DNA from: Actinomycetota bacterium
GTDB lineage: Bacteria; Actinomycetota; Aquicultoria; SURF-47
NCBI GenBank assembly: GCA_003599235.1
Contig: QZJE01000002.1
Coordinates: 17,803-81,802 of the forward strand
DNA: 64,000 nucleotides
Direction: 5' to 3'
Shown: one piece after another, positions 26,130 through 33,967 of the stretch
Numbering within the stretch: position 1 is the stretch's first letter
Layout: each line of letters starts with the position of its first letter
Notes under the pieces: generated by a model
Told to the model about the DNA's origin: nothing
The model's input: only the letters and a program-made list of their open reading frames with translations
The model's database searches: none
Translations under genes and position numbers: made by a program

Positions 26130-27470
26130 ATGTTTGATAAAGACGTAAGCAGGCTTATTCATTTTTCAAGCTTTTTTGGGTTTCCCCAGATATCTCTAGA
26201 GCCGATTAGGCTTCGCCAAGACAGTGCTCTTGCAGGCGATTTAATCCAAGGGGCAATAAACAAGCTTAAAACAACCAACAGCAATGTAACTAATAAACCG
26301 TCTTTTTTTGCAGGCTCAGTTGATTTTATGGTTAAAAATATCGCCGGCAAAAAAACGTTCTATGTCTTAGAAACCAACGGTGGCAGCAGCCGGGGATTTT
26401 CAGCTCTGCCATTTAAGCATTGGAGGCAAGCTTACGATGGCTATACTGAAACTCTTAACCATATTCACAAAAAAAATCCATTAGTAGTCTTAGCTAGCCC
26501 AAACTCCGATTTGTTATTTTACGAAAAAGTTTTATTAGCCGAGCACTTTCTAACCAAGCTAAAGACATTTAGCGAAAAAGCAAAAACTGTAGCTATTAAT
26601 AACCTAGAGCCCAAAGATTTAAAGGGCAAGCCGCTGGTGGTTATCGGCGACTATCAATCGATTATTCCAAGGGTAAAGTTATCTAACAATTACCTAACAT
26701 TGGATGGCAAGCAAATAGATGTTTTGATAGGAGACGGTGCAGCCCGGCGCTGTGCTGCAGTAGTCAAACATCTTCATAAAAAAAGCCTTAAGACTATTAT
26801 TGTAAACGATGTTTTCTTTATTACAGACGATAAATCCCTTACTTATCAAGCGGTAGAGATGGCAAACAAAACGCTGGGGCTGCATGGAGTTGAGCCTATT
26901 ATTTTCAAGAGAGCATTCTCATATGAAGATTTGTATTTTAAATGCCGCCAAGCCTTAGAAGAGCTGCCGGAGATACTTATTAAGCCTCATGGCGGCAGCG
27001 GGGGCTCCGGCATAGATATTATTACCGATAAACGCCAAATTAAGAAAAAAATAGAAAGCAGTATCAGCCATTATCACAACAAGTTTGGCCAAAACCGCAA
27101 TCCTTACCCCTATACTATTTGTCAGCGGGTAGAAGCGACTCCTATAACCTGGAATGATAGCTTGCGTCATTTTGATATCAGGGTCTATATCGGCAGAAAA
27201 GGCAAGGCAATTGTTCCCACCGGAGCACTGATGAGGATAGCCTTAGAGCCTTTTAACGGCTACTTTACCAAAAAGAGTTTTGTTGTTAATCTCTCAGGCT
27301 ACGAAGGGGTAGATACCGACCGGGGGTTAGGGGTAAGCAAGGCCAGTTTAGCTCTGCTAGGTTTAAGTAAGAATGATTTTGCTAAAATGTTTGCTGTTGC
27401 TTGCTCACTGTGCGCTTATATATCCAATAATTATCAGGAAATAATGCTGGCCAGTAAAAAAGATGCGTAG
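26130..27470 (+). CDS. ATP-grasp family ligase-like protein
   Basis: A 446-residue protein. Residues about 1-270 look like an unfamiliar pre-ATP-grasp region with ETNGGSSRGFSAL (81-93) and an IGDGAARRC turn. ATP-grasp elements follow: IKPHGGSGGSG (284-294) as the glycine-rich ATP loop, FDIRVYIG (348-355) as the metal/ATP strand, and Asn387 in VVNLSG as a likely magnesium ligand. Such enzymes join a carboxylate, through an acylphosphate, to an amine or thiol. Lies 21 bases after the RtcB-like gene and overlaps the next gene by eight bases. Substrate unknown. A peptide-bond or amide ligase is the best guess. Confidence 0.72.
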   Translation: MFDKDVSRLIHFSSFFGFPQISLEPIRLRQDSALAGDLIQGAINKLKTTNSNVTNKPSFFAGSVDFMVKNIAGKKTFYVLETNGGSSRGFSALPFKHWRQAYDGYTETLNHIHKKNPLVVLASPNSDLLFYEKVLLAEHFLTKLKTFSEKAKTVAINNLEPKDLKGKPLVVIGDYQSIIPRVKLSNNYLTLDGKQIDVLIGDGAARRCAAVVKHLHKKSLKTIIVNDVFFITDDKSLTYQAVEMANKTLGLHGVEPIIFKRAFSYEDLYFKCRQALEELPEILIKPHGGSGGSGIDIITDKRQIKKKIESSISHYHNKFGQNRNPYPYTICQRVEATPITWNDSLRHFDIRVYIGRKGKAIVPTGALMRIALEPFNGYFTKKSFVVNLSGYEGVDTDRGLGVSKASLALLGLSKNDFAKMFAVACSLCAYISNNYQEIMLASKKDA

Positions 27471-28395
27471 AATAAATATAGGGGAATTAAACATTAATCA
27501 AAAACCGGTAAAAGAATATTTTTCGCTAGAACTTTTTGGTTTGGTAGATGGCTCCAATATAAGCTTACCGGTGGCCCTAATCAGTAACCAAGATGGCCCA
27601 ATCGTTACCATTATAGCTGCTCAACATGGTAACGAATGGAACGGCTCTTATGTTGCCGATACCTTATATAACTCGCTTATTTTAGATGATGTAGTGGGGC
27701 GGATAATAATTCTACCCATTGCTAACCCGCCGGCTTTCTTACAAAAAGGACGAGTTAGTAGCTTCGACTATATCGATATGAACCGCACTTTTGGCTTTGT
27801 TAAACGCAGAAAACCAACAGAACACTTAGCTAAAATCATTTTCGAAGAGTTTGTTTTAAAATCAGATTATTTAGTAGATCTACATAGCGGAGGCCCCGGA
27901 CAATATCTGCCCATAGTAGAGGTATATAATTCCAAAAGGATAGATTTAGCCCTTAGCTTTAATTTAGATAAAGCCATGGTGGTTAAAAAAGATGTCGGCT
28001 CTATTATCCTAAACGCCGAGAAGAACGGTGTACAATCCTTCTCAATTGAGGCCGGCCGGGCCTTAAAGATTAATTACGATTATGCTGAACTATTATTAAA
28101 GGGGCTTACTAATTTCTTGAAAGCTACCGGTGTTTTAAAGAGTAAGCCGGTGGTAAAAGAAAACCAAACATTATATAAAGGCAAAACAGTTGTTCCTTCT
28201 ACAATTTCAGGGTTTTTTAAAACAGAGCTAAAGCTGGGGCAGAAGGTTAAAAAAGGGGATGTCTTAGCTAAGATTAAGCCTTTTTTTAAGTCAGAGCCTA
28301 CCGAGATAATAAACACTACTAATGGTACGGTAATTTATCTGCGATACGAAGAGCTGATAAGCGAAGGCGAAAGCATCGTCCACATCGCCTATTAA
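27463..28395 (+). CDS. Succinylglutamate desuccinylase/aspartoacylase-family deacylase (M14-like)
   Basis: The 310-residue protein shows the zinc site H55-x-x-E58 in QHGNEW with His141 in DLHSG, the substrate motif MNRTF (106-110) and a candidate catalytic Glu196 in SIEAG. After residue about 220 a barrel-sandwich region (GFFKTELKLGQKVKKGDVLAKI) resembles the C-terminal domain of AstE/AspA proteins. The family cleaves N-acyl amino acids or related amides. It overlaps the ATP-grasp gene by eight bases, so amide formation and amide cleavage are encoded side by side. The natural substrate is unknown. Confidence 0.82.
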   Translation: MRRINIGELNINQKPVKEYFSLELFGLVDGSNISLPVALISNQDGPIVTIIAAQHGNEWNGSYVADTLYNSLILDDVVGRIIILPIANPPAFLQKGRVSSFDYIDMNRTFGFVKRRKPTEHLAKIIFEEFVLKSDYLVDLHSGGPGQYLPIVEVYNSKRIDLALSFNLDKAMVVKKDVGSIILNAEKNGVQSFSIEAGRALKINYDYAELLLKGLTNFLKATGVLKSKPVVKENQTLYKGKTVVPSTISGFFKTELKLGQKVKKGDVLAKIKPFFKSEPTEIINTTNGTVIYLRYEELISEGESIVHIAY

Positions 28396-28433
28396 TCTTA
28401 AACCATCTCACTAATTATTAGTCAAAAAATGTT

Positions 28434-28736
28434 CTAAACCGGTTTTACTGATCTAATTGAATGCTTAAATACCAGCTCTGAATCGGAGCCGCTTTCTGAT
28501 TGAATGAGGATGCAATATTCATCATAGGCAGCGATAATCCCGATAAGAGAGCTACCATCTATTAAGCCTATCTGAGTTAATTTATTATCGTTAATTAAGT
28601 TTTCGAAGATTCGGTTTTGTAAAGCTCCTCTGTTTCTTGGAAGCTTTTTATTGTTAGCCATACCTTCCCTGTAAGCCGGAGGCTTGATTCCTGCCTCTTT
28701 CATTGCTTTTTGCATTGCTGTTTGATTGTTCACCAT
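28434..28736 (-). CDS. hfq: Hfq-like RNA chaperone with N-terminal extension
   Basis: The last 60 or so residues follow Hfq closely. LIDGSSLIGIIAAYDEYCILI matches the Sm1 strand set (NGIKLQGQIESFDQFVILL in E. coli), and VFKHSIRSV matches the Sm2 YKHAISTV motif with the RNA-binding KH pair. The first 40 residues (rich in Lys, Asn and Pro, containing NKKLPRNRG) are an extension that ordinary Hfq lacks. Ribosome site AAAGGA precedes the ATG at 28736. Hfq forms hexamers that pair small RNAs with mRNAs. Convergent with the RtcB-like operon. The usual miaA neighbour is absent. Confidence 0.82.
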   Translation of the reverse strand: MVNNQTAMQKAMKEAGIKPPAYREGMANNKKLPRNRGALQNRIFENLINDNKLTQIGLIDGSSLIGIIAAYDEYCILIQSESGSDSELVFKHSIRSVKPV

Positions 28737-28778
28737 AGATATATATCCTTTATCAGGAAATTAATAACAAGTCTTCTT

Positions 28779-28937
28779 TGTAAGTAGGTTTCTTGCTCCA
28801 TTCGCATGCTATGGCTTCAACCTCATTACGCGGGGCGAAATTTGAACTTACGAACGGACAATTCAACAAATTTGCCGCCGCCGCTTAATTTCTGTTTCAG
28901 CGCATGCTGCTCAAAGTCGCAATTAAACCTACTTACA
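28779..28937. repeat. 159-bp element bounded by 13-bp perfect inverted repeats
   Basis: TGTAAGTAGGTTT (28779-28791) and AAACCTACTTACA (28925-28937) are perfect complements around 133 bases. An inner stem can form between GGGGCGAAATTTG and CAAATTTGCCGCC, continued by TTGAA / TTCAA. The inner segment is more GC-rich than its surroundings. It could be a MITE-like insertion, a structured RNA, or a decayed gene: the minus strand reads in a protein-like way over two frames without a start codon. It lies between divergent hfq and the ABC exporter genes. Confidence 0.55.
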
Positions 28938-28999
28938 TCATAGAGAGATTTGATAGTTGTGGAATATATCTAGTAGGTGATATTCTTCGATTGATATCA

Positions 29000-29983
29000 A
29001 TGAGTAATTCAATTATTAGAGTTGAGAATCTAGTTAAAAAGTTCAATAGTTTTGAGGCAGTTAGCGATGTAAGCTTCGAGGTTTTTGAAGGCGAGACCTT
29101 CGGTTTTCTAGGTCCTAACGGGGCAGGTAAAACCACAACTATCAACGCTCTGGTAACTATTGCCAAGCCAACTTCCGGCAAAGCGTATTTAAATGGTTTT
29201 AATGTAGTAGAGAATCCGGGGGATGTGCGTCGGTCGATAGGGATAGTTTTCCAGGACCCCAGTTTGGATGAGCGCTTAACTGCCATAGATAACCTGCAAT
29301 TCCACGGAATAATATATAACATCGATAAGCAAACAAGAAATAAAAATATTGCAACTATGCTGGATATGATGAAGCTTACCGAGCGCCAAAACGACCTGGT
29401 AAGGACTTTTTCCGGCGGGATGAAAAGACGTTTAGAGATTGCAAGAGGTTTAATCCATGAGCCCAAGGTGCTGTTTTTAGACGAGCCGACAATCGGTCTT
29501 GACCCTCAAACCAGGAACTATATTTGGACATATATCGACCGCCTAAAAGAGCGTACTGGGCTTACTATTTTCTTAACCACTCACTACATGGATGAAGCAG
29601 AGAACTGCGACCGCATTGCTATTATTGATGAGGGTAAAATCATTGCTCTAGATACGCCAGAGAATCTTAAAAAAATGGTTGGCGAAAACATCATCACCCT
29701 AAAAACAGAAGACAACGATAAGGCAAAAAAAGAGATACAAGATAAATTTGGTATTTCTTTAAAACAACGAGCTGATGCCATAAGGCTGGAAGTAAGTGAT
29801 GGAGAAAAGTTTGTCCCCAAGCTAATTAAAGAAACTACGGTTAATATCGACTATATAAGCTTATGGAAACCAACCTTAGATGATGTTTTCTTAAAACTTA
29901 CCGGCCGGGCAATAAGAGAAGAAAAAGCAGATGCTAGTGAGCAGATGAGGCAGCGCTCAAGGATGTGGATTAAAAGACGATGA
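29000..29983 (+). CDS. ABC transporter ATP-binding protein (ABC-2/DrrA type)
   Basis: A 327-residue ATPase from ATG 29000 (MSNSIIRVENLVKKFN). The longer frame from 28904 would run into the inverted-repeat element and is unlikely. Walker A GPNGAGKTT, signature FSGGMKRRLEIARG, Walker B LFLDEPTIGLDP and the H-loop LTTHYMDEAE are intact. A C-terminal extension after residue about 230 is typical of DrrA-like exporters. Coupled by ATGA to the permease. Cargo unknown: drug, lipid or polysaccharide export are all possible. Confidence 0.92.
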   Translation: MSNSIIRVENLVKKFNSFEAVSDVSFEVFEGETFGFLGPNGAGKTTTINALVTIAKPTSGKAYLNGFNVVENPGDVRRSIGIVFQDPSLDERLTAIDNLQFHGIIYNIDKQTRNKNIATMLDMMKLTERQNDLVRTFSGGMKRRLEIARGLIHEPKVLFLDEPTIGLDPQTRNYIWTYIDRLKERTGLTIFLTTHYMDEAENCDRIAIIDEGKIIALDTPENLKKMVGENIITLKTEDNDKAKKEIQDKFGISLKQRADAIRLEVSDGEKFVPKLIKETTVNIDYISLWKPTLDDVFLKLTGRAIREEKADASEQMRQRSRMWIKRR

Positions 29984-30735
29984 ATATCAACCACAATGCC
30001 AAAGGCGCCTACGTTATTTGGCTTAGGGAACTAAAAAGGTATTGGGTTGATAAGCCCAGGATAATAAGCTCTTTAGCCCAACCTCTGCTGTTTTTGTTTA
30101 TTCTGGGAACGGGTTTATCTAGAATCGGTAGTTCCAAGCTAGGTATTGAGTTTATTTTTCCGGGAATAATTGGAATGACGCTATTGTTCACTTCGATATT
30201 TAGTGCTGTTTCCATCGTCTGGGACCGGGAGTTCGGATTTTTAAAAGAAGTGCTGGTGGCTCCGGTTTCGCGCACCGCTGTAGCTATTGGCAAGGCTTTA
30301 GGCGGGGCCTCGGTAGCTATGATCCAAGGTACTTTAATACTGTTACTGGCGCCTTTTATCGGGGTTGTATTAAATCCTATAATTTTGATTAAACTGTGGT
30401 CTTTTATGTTTTTAATTGCATTTTCTATTAACTCTCTCGGATTAATAGTGGCAGTTAGAATGAAAACCATGGAAGGTTTTCAGATGGTGATGAACTTCTT
30501 TTTGTTCCCCATGTTTTTACTATCCGGGGCATTGTTTCCCATAACCAGCTTACCTGGGTGGCTTTCGTATTTGGTTAGGGCTAATCCGTTAACCTATGGC
30601 GTAGATCTTTTAAGGCAAACCTTGCTGGGGCCACATGTGGCAGTATTTAGCCCGTACTTTGATTTGGGCTTTCTTATTTGTTTTGCAATAATAGCTATTA
30701 GTGTTGCAGTGATAATGTTTAGAACAACAGAGTAA
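29980..30735 (+). CDS. ABC-2 type permease
   Basis: A 251-residue membrane protein with six predicted hydrophobic segments and the ABC-2 signature region (NPLTYGVDLLRQTLLG near the C-terminus). Partner of the preceding ATPase, overlapped by four bases. Family members export drugs, lipids or polysaccharides. No substrate hint is present nearby. Confidence 0.92.
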   Translation: MNINHNAKGAYVIWLRELKRYWVDKPRIISSLAQPLLFLFILGTGLSRIGSSKLGIEFIFPGIIGMTLLFTSIFSAVSIVWDREFGFLKEVLVAPVSRTAVAIGKALGGASVAMIQGTLILLLAPFIGVVLNPIILIKLWSFMFLIAFSINSLGLIVAVRMKTMEGFQMVMNFFLFPMFLLSGALFPITSLPGWLSYLVRANPLTYGVDLLRQTLLGPHVAVFSPYFDLGFLICFAIIAISVAVIMFRTTE

Positions 30736-30876
30736 TTGTATTAAGAGTTTAAAACTTAAAGATAAAAAGTCAAAGCCATAATTAATAATTAAAAATTAAT
30801 ACAGTTCAACAGTTTTAATAGCTTCTAATTTTGAGCTGTGATTTTTAGTTTTAAGCTTTTAGTTTTGAGATTATAT
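30736..30876. other. AT-rich spacer before tRNA-Gly, no gene seen
   Basis: About 140 bases with very low GC and repeated words (ATTAATAATTAAAAATTAAT; TTTTAGTTTTAAGCTTTTAG). No coding frame, strong hairpin or clear promoter can be supported. Confidence 0.5.
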
Positions 30877-30951
30877 GCGGCAGTAGTTCAGTGGTAGAAC
30901 GTCGGCTTCCCAAGCCGAAGATCGTGGGTTCGAGTCCCATCTGCCGCTCCA
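30877..30951 (+). tRNA. tRNA-Gly (anticodon CCC), CCA encoded
   Basis: Complete cloverleaf of 75 bases. The acceptor GCGGCAG pairs with CTGCCGC, the D arm is GTTC/GAAC, the anticodon stem TCGGC/GCCGA encloses loop TTCCCAA with CCC at 34-36, and the T arm GTGGG-TTCGAGT-CCCAT is intact. The discriminator T is followed by genomic CCA at 30949-30951. Confidence 0.97.
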
Positions 30952-30990
30952 GCTTCGCAGGGACAAGGGATGAGTGTTTAGGGAAGAGGG

Positions 30991-31191
30991 TTAGTTTGGT
31001 TCTAATTGTGATGCTTGCCCTGTTGCTTCTCTGACAATACTTTTAGCAATAACATCAGCTTTAATATAGTAAGTTCCCGAATATATGCTTCTTTTTATTT
31101 TCTGAAGTCGCAGCTTTCTGCCAAAGGAGCTATCTGAATGATTTATCTTACACTCTAAATGCTGAGTAACTTTCTTTACTCCCTTTTCCAT
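30991..31191 (-). CDS. flgM: FlgM-like anti-sigma-28 factor
   Basis: A 66-residue protein whose centre (LRLQKIKRSIYSGTYYIKADVIAKSIVREA) matches the FlgM sigma-binding helices, especially the SGTYxIxAxxIAxSI pattern. FlgM binds FliA/WhiG-type sigma factors and holds them inactive. The basic N-terminus is shorter than usual. It lies 1.0 kb upstream of a FliA/WhiG gene in the opposite orientation, and no flagellar gene is in the window. The short length lowers certainty, but the pattern is specific. Confidence 0.72.
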   Translation of the reverse strand: MEKGVKKVTQHLECKINHSDSSFGRKLRLQKIKRSIYSGTYYIKADVIAKSIVREATGQASQLEPN

Positions 31192-31269
31192 ATTATTCTT
31201 CTACCCTTAATCCTCATCCCTTATCCTAGCCTTCTTGCTGGCCTCACCCCAGCATACAATGCTTGTCTG

Positions 31270-31278
31270 TGGTATAAT
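31270..31278 (+). promoter_or_regulatory. Extended -10 promoter for xer-whiG
   Basis: TGGTATAAT (TGn-extended perfect -10 hexamer) lies 65 bases before the ATG of the recombinase gene. The -35 region is poor, as allowed for extended -10 promoters. The near-identical TGGTATTAT precedes rpsO at 49470. Confidence 0.5.
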
Positions 31279-31342
31279 ATTTATTGCTGGATAATAAATC
31301 GTAGTATTGATTAAGGACGTACTTTGCAACAGGATACATACA

Positions 31343-32209
31343 ATGGACAGCCTTGCTAAAGATTTTCTTCTATATTTAAGCGCCAGAAATCTATCACCTA
31401 ATACAATCAATGCTTATAGATGCGACCTCAACCACTTTTTGTCCTACCTGGAGGGTAAGAAGAGAAGAATACAACAAGTAGACCAGCATTTACTAAGAAG
31501 ATATTTAGGAGTTTGCCTTAACCAAGGCTTGTCTAAAAAAACTATGGCTAGAAAAATATCTACGATAAAAATTTTTTGTAATTATGTTTATAAGCAGAAA
31601 AAAATTAATAGTAATCCGGCCGTATTACTTAGCTCGCCAAAAATAGGCAAGAAACTTCCTAAAGTGTTAAAAGAAAAAGATGTTTTAGAAATTAGCCGTC
31701 CTCTTAATGATTCCGTCTTAGAATTGCGAAATAGCGCTATCTTTGAGTTACTTTATGGCTGCGGTTTAAGGATAAGCGAGCTGATAGCCCTTAATATCAG
31801 CGATATTGATTTTTCTAGCCGTCAGATAAAGGTTCTAGGCAAGGGAAACAAAGAACGCATTATTCCTATCAATGATATTGCTTTAGACAAGATAAATACT
31901 TATTTGCTCAAAAAAGAGAAAAATTGCGACAAACAAGCTGTTTTTGTAAGTAACAATGGTTACAGGCTTACCGATTGTGCTATTCGTAAGATTTTAATAA
32001 ATAGGCAAAATAAACTGGGAATGAAAACTCCTGCTACACCGCATAGTTTTAGGCATTCATTTGCAACTGATTTATTAGAGAACGGGGCAGATCTAAGAGC
32101 TGTTCAGGAGCTATTAGGGCATGTTGATTTATCGACCACGCAAGTTTATACTCATTTAAGTAAAGCGCACCTAAAGGCAGTATATAAAAAGGCTCATCCA
32201 AGATCTTAA
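31343..32209 (+). CDS. xerC: Tyrosine recombinase XerC/XerD-like
   Basis: A 288-residue integrase-family recombinase, probably the chromosome dimer resolvase acting at dif. N-terminal SAM-like core-binding domain (FLLYLSARNLSPNTINAY), then catalytic Arg in YGCGLRISEL, HSFRHSFAT (His-x-x-Arg), LGHVDLSTTQVYTH with the nucleophile Tyr. Start ATG 31343 is preferred over TTG 31307. It is followed 11 bases later by the sigma factor gene, an order found in Actinobacteria and Firmicutes, so this is a core gene rather than a phage integrase. XerC versus XerD cannot be settled. Confidence 0.9.
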   Translation: MDSLAKDFLLYLSARNLSPNTINAYRCDLNHFLSYLEGKKRRIQQVDQHLLRRYLGVCLNQGLSKKTMARKISTIKIFCNYVYKQKKINSNPAVLLSSPKIGKKLPKVLKEKDVLEISRPLNDSVLELRNSAIFELLYGCGLRISELIALNISDIDFSSRQIKVLGKGNKERIIPINDIALDKINTYLLKKEKNCDKQAVFVSNNGYRLTDCAIRKILINRQNKLGMKTPATPHSFRHSFATDLLENGADLRAVQELLGHVDLSTTQVYTHLSKAHLKAVYKKAHPRS

Positions 32210-32220
32210 AGGAGAAGTAG

Positions 32221-33000
32221 TTGGAAGACCCAACAATAAATGAACTAAAAGAGCTTTGGAAAAAGTTTAAAGAATCGCCTTCTAATGATATTAAAGACAG
32301 ACTGATTGTATATTACTCGCCATTAGTTAAGTATGTAGCAAGCAGGGTGTCTGCCAGCCTTCCTCCTAATATCGAAATGGCCGACCTTAACTCTTACGGC
32401 ATGTTCGGGCTCATTGATGCTATTGATAAGTTTGACATAAAAAGAGACATTAAGTTCGAAACATATGCTATGTCGAGGATAAAAGGAGCGATTGTAGACG
32501 AGTTGCGCTCTCTAGACTGGGTTCCTCGTTCGGTTCGCCAAATGGGAAGGGAATTAGAAAAAGTATATCAGGAGTTGCAAACCAAGAATAAAAAGGCGCC
32601 TTCAGACCAAGAAATCGCTGACGAACTGGATTTAAGCTTAGATAAGCTGTATGACCTTTATAACAAATTAAGCAGCTCTTCGATGATTGCTCTAGAGGAG
32701 ATGAAAATCTACGACGGTCCTTCTGATGACAAACTGGCTGTTATTGACATGCTTGAGGACCAAAGTGTCGACGATCCCTTAGAGATTTTTGAGCTAAAAG
32801 AGATGGAGTCTGTGCTGGGAGATTCTATCCAGCAGCTTCCGGAAAGGGAAAGGATTATCGTCACTCTTTATTATTATGAAGGACTTACTTTAAGAGAGAT
32901 AGGCGAGATATTGGGGTTAACAGAATCGCGGGTATCTCAGCTGCGCACCAAAGCTATTGTAGGCTTAAAATCTGCCTTAAAGAGCTCCAAGTTAACTTAA
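32221..33000 (+). CDS. whiG: RNA polymerase sigma factor, WhiG/FliA (sigma-28) type
   Basis: A 259-residue group 3 sigma factor: region 2 (YYSPLVKYVASRV to KFETYAMSRIKGAIVDELR), region 3 (DWVPRSVRQMGRELE) and region 4 (LPERERIIVTLYYYEGLTLREIGEILGLTESRVSQLR). The LDWVPRSVR junction is characteristic of FliA/WhiG. Such factors read TAAA-N15-GCCGATAA, and a match with exact spacing occurs at 54353-54379. A FlgM-like gene lies nearby. Start TTG 32221 follows AAAGGAGAAG. Located before rpsB, as in both Actinobacteria and Bacilli. Confidence 0.93.
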   Translation: MEDPTINELKELWKKFKESPSNDIKDRLIVYYSPLVKYVASRVSASLPPNIEMADLNSYGMFGLIDAIDKFDIKRDIKFETYAMSRIKGAIVDELRSLDWVPRSVRQMGRELEKVYQELQTKNKKAPSDQEIADELDLSLDKLYDLYNKLSSSSMIALEEMKIYDGPSDDKLAVIDMLEDQSVDDPLEIFELKEMESVLGDSIQQLPERERIIVTLYYYEGLTLREIGEILGLTESRVSQLRTKAIVGLKSALKSSKLT

Positions 33001-33005
33001 ACATC

Positions 33006-33024
33006 AAGCAAAACCTTGCTTTTT
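33006..33024 (+). terminator. Weak hairpin-T terminator after whiG
   Basis: AAGCAA (33006-33011) pairs with TTGCTT (33016-33021) around a four-base loop and is followed by further T residues. The six-pair stem is AT-rich, so termination would be partial. Confidence 0.35.
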
Positions 33025-33040
33025 AAGAAATATTTCTTAA
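33023..33040. promoter_or_regulatory. 18-bp perfect palindrome upstream of rpsB
   Basis: TTAAGAAATATTTCTTAA is fully self-complementary without a spacer. It lies between the whiG stop and rpsB, about 85 bases before the rpsB start. An operator for a dimeric regulator or a growth-related site is possible. AT-rich chance is the alternative. Confidence 0.4.
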
Positions 33041-33124
33041 GTTATCGCTTATTTTATGTTATTGTACTGTATTGGTATTTTAAACTGCTAAATATAGCGG
33101 AAATTATTAATTACGGAGGTTAAT

Positions 33125-33967
33125 TTGTCGGTAGTATCAATGAAAAACCTGCTTGAAGCAGGTGTGCATTTCGGACATCAAAAAAGACGTTGGGATCCGA
33201 AAATGAAGCCTTACATTTTTGCTGAAAGAAATGACATATATATAATAGACTTGCAGAAAACACTTACACTAGTTGAAAAATCATACCAATTTATACAAGA
33301 GTTAACAAAAACAGGCCAAAAAGTGCTTTTTGTAGGCACTAAAAAACAAGCTCAGGACGTAATCAAGGATGAAGCAACCCGGGCTAATATGCCTTATGTA
33401 AGCAACCGCTGGCTTGGCGGGACGCTAACCAACTTCGATACCATTAAATCCCAGATAACTAAACTTAAAGAGCTCGAAGAGATGCAGACAAGCGGCCAGT
33501 TGGCTAATCTTACTAAAAAAGAAGGCTTGTTACTGATGAGAGAAAAAGACAGATTAGAGCATAACCTGGGCGGAATAAGAGATATGGAATCCTTGCCAGC
33601 AGCTGTATTTATTATCGATCCCAAGAATGAAAGAATTGCTTTATTAGAAGCCAGGCGCCTAGAGATACCTATTGTAGCTATCGTTGACACTAATTGCGAT
33701 CCCAATGAAGTAGATTATGTAATTCCTGGTAATGATGATGCTATCAGGGCTATCGGTTTAATCACCAGAGTGATGGCTGATGCTGCTCATGAAGGAGCTC
33801 AAAAATACGAAAAAACAGTAGCTGAGAAAAAGACAGAGCTAAAGGCTGAAGAGCTGAAGGCTGAAGAGCTGAAGGCTGAAGAGCTGAAGGCTGAAGAAAA
33901 AAAAGAGCCAGAGGCTAAAGAGATGAAGGAAGAAGGAAAAGAGCAAGAGAAGAAAGAGGAAAAATGA
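33125..33967 (+). CDS. rpsB: 30S ribosomal protein S2 with repetitive acidic/basic tail
   Basis: A 280-residue uS2. Core (residues about 1-225) has [39 protein letters not shown] and VDTNCDP. The last 50 residues are an extension rich in Lys and Glu containing four copies of ELKAE encoded by a 15-bp tandem repeat. The TTG start at 33125 follows GGAGG (33115-33119), whereas ATG 33140 is less well placed. Overlaps tsf by four bases. S2 tails of this kind are variable and probably unstructured. Confidence 0.96.
   Translation: MSVVSMKNLLEAGVHFGHQKRRWDPKMKPYIFAERNDIYIIDLQKTLTLVEKSYQFIQELTKTGQKVLFVGTKKQAQDVIKDEATRANMPYVSNRWLGGTLTNFDTIKSQITKLKELEEMQTSGQLANLTKKEGLLLMREKDRLEHNLGGIRDMESLPAAVFIIDPKNERIALLEARRLEIPIVAIVDTNCDPNEVDYVIPGNDDAIRAIGLITRVMADAAHEGAQKYEKTVAEKKTELKAEELKAEELKAEELKAEEKKEPEAKEMKEEGKEQEKKEEK
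33838..33897 (+). repeat. 15-bp tandem repeat within the rpsB tail
   Basis: GAGCTGAAGGCTGAA (first copy with one change, GAGCTAAAGGCTGAA) is repeated four times in frame, coding ELKAE each time. Because the unit is a multiple of three, copy-number change alters tail length without frameshift. Confidence 0.9.

Noticed and set aside
28779..28937. tmRNA-like gene: plus strand reads a short tag-like peptide ending FAAAA before TAA inside a structured region
   Set aside because: No tRNA-like acceptor or T-arm sequence flanks it, the length is about half of a tmRNA, and the motif before the resume codon is missing.
28904..28999. N-terminal 32-residue extension of the ABC ATPase
   Set aside because: It runs out of the inverted-repeat element, while family proteins start at MSNSIIRVENL.
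31343..32209. Phage or integron integrase marking a mobile island
   Set aside because: Size, motif set and position before whiG-rpsB fit a housekeeping Xer recombinase. No att-like repeats frame it, although a tRNA gene is close by.
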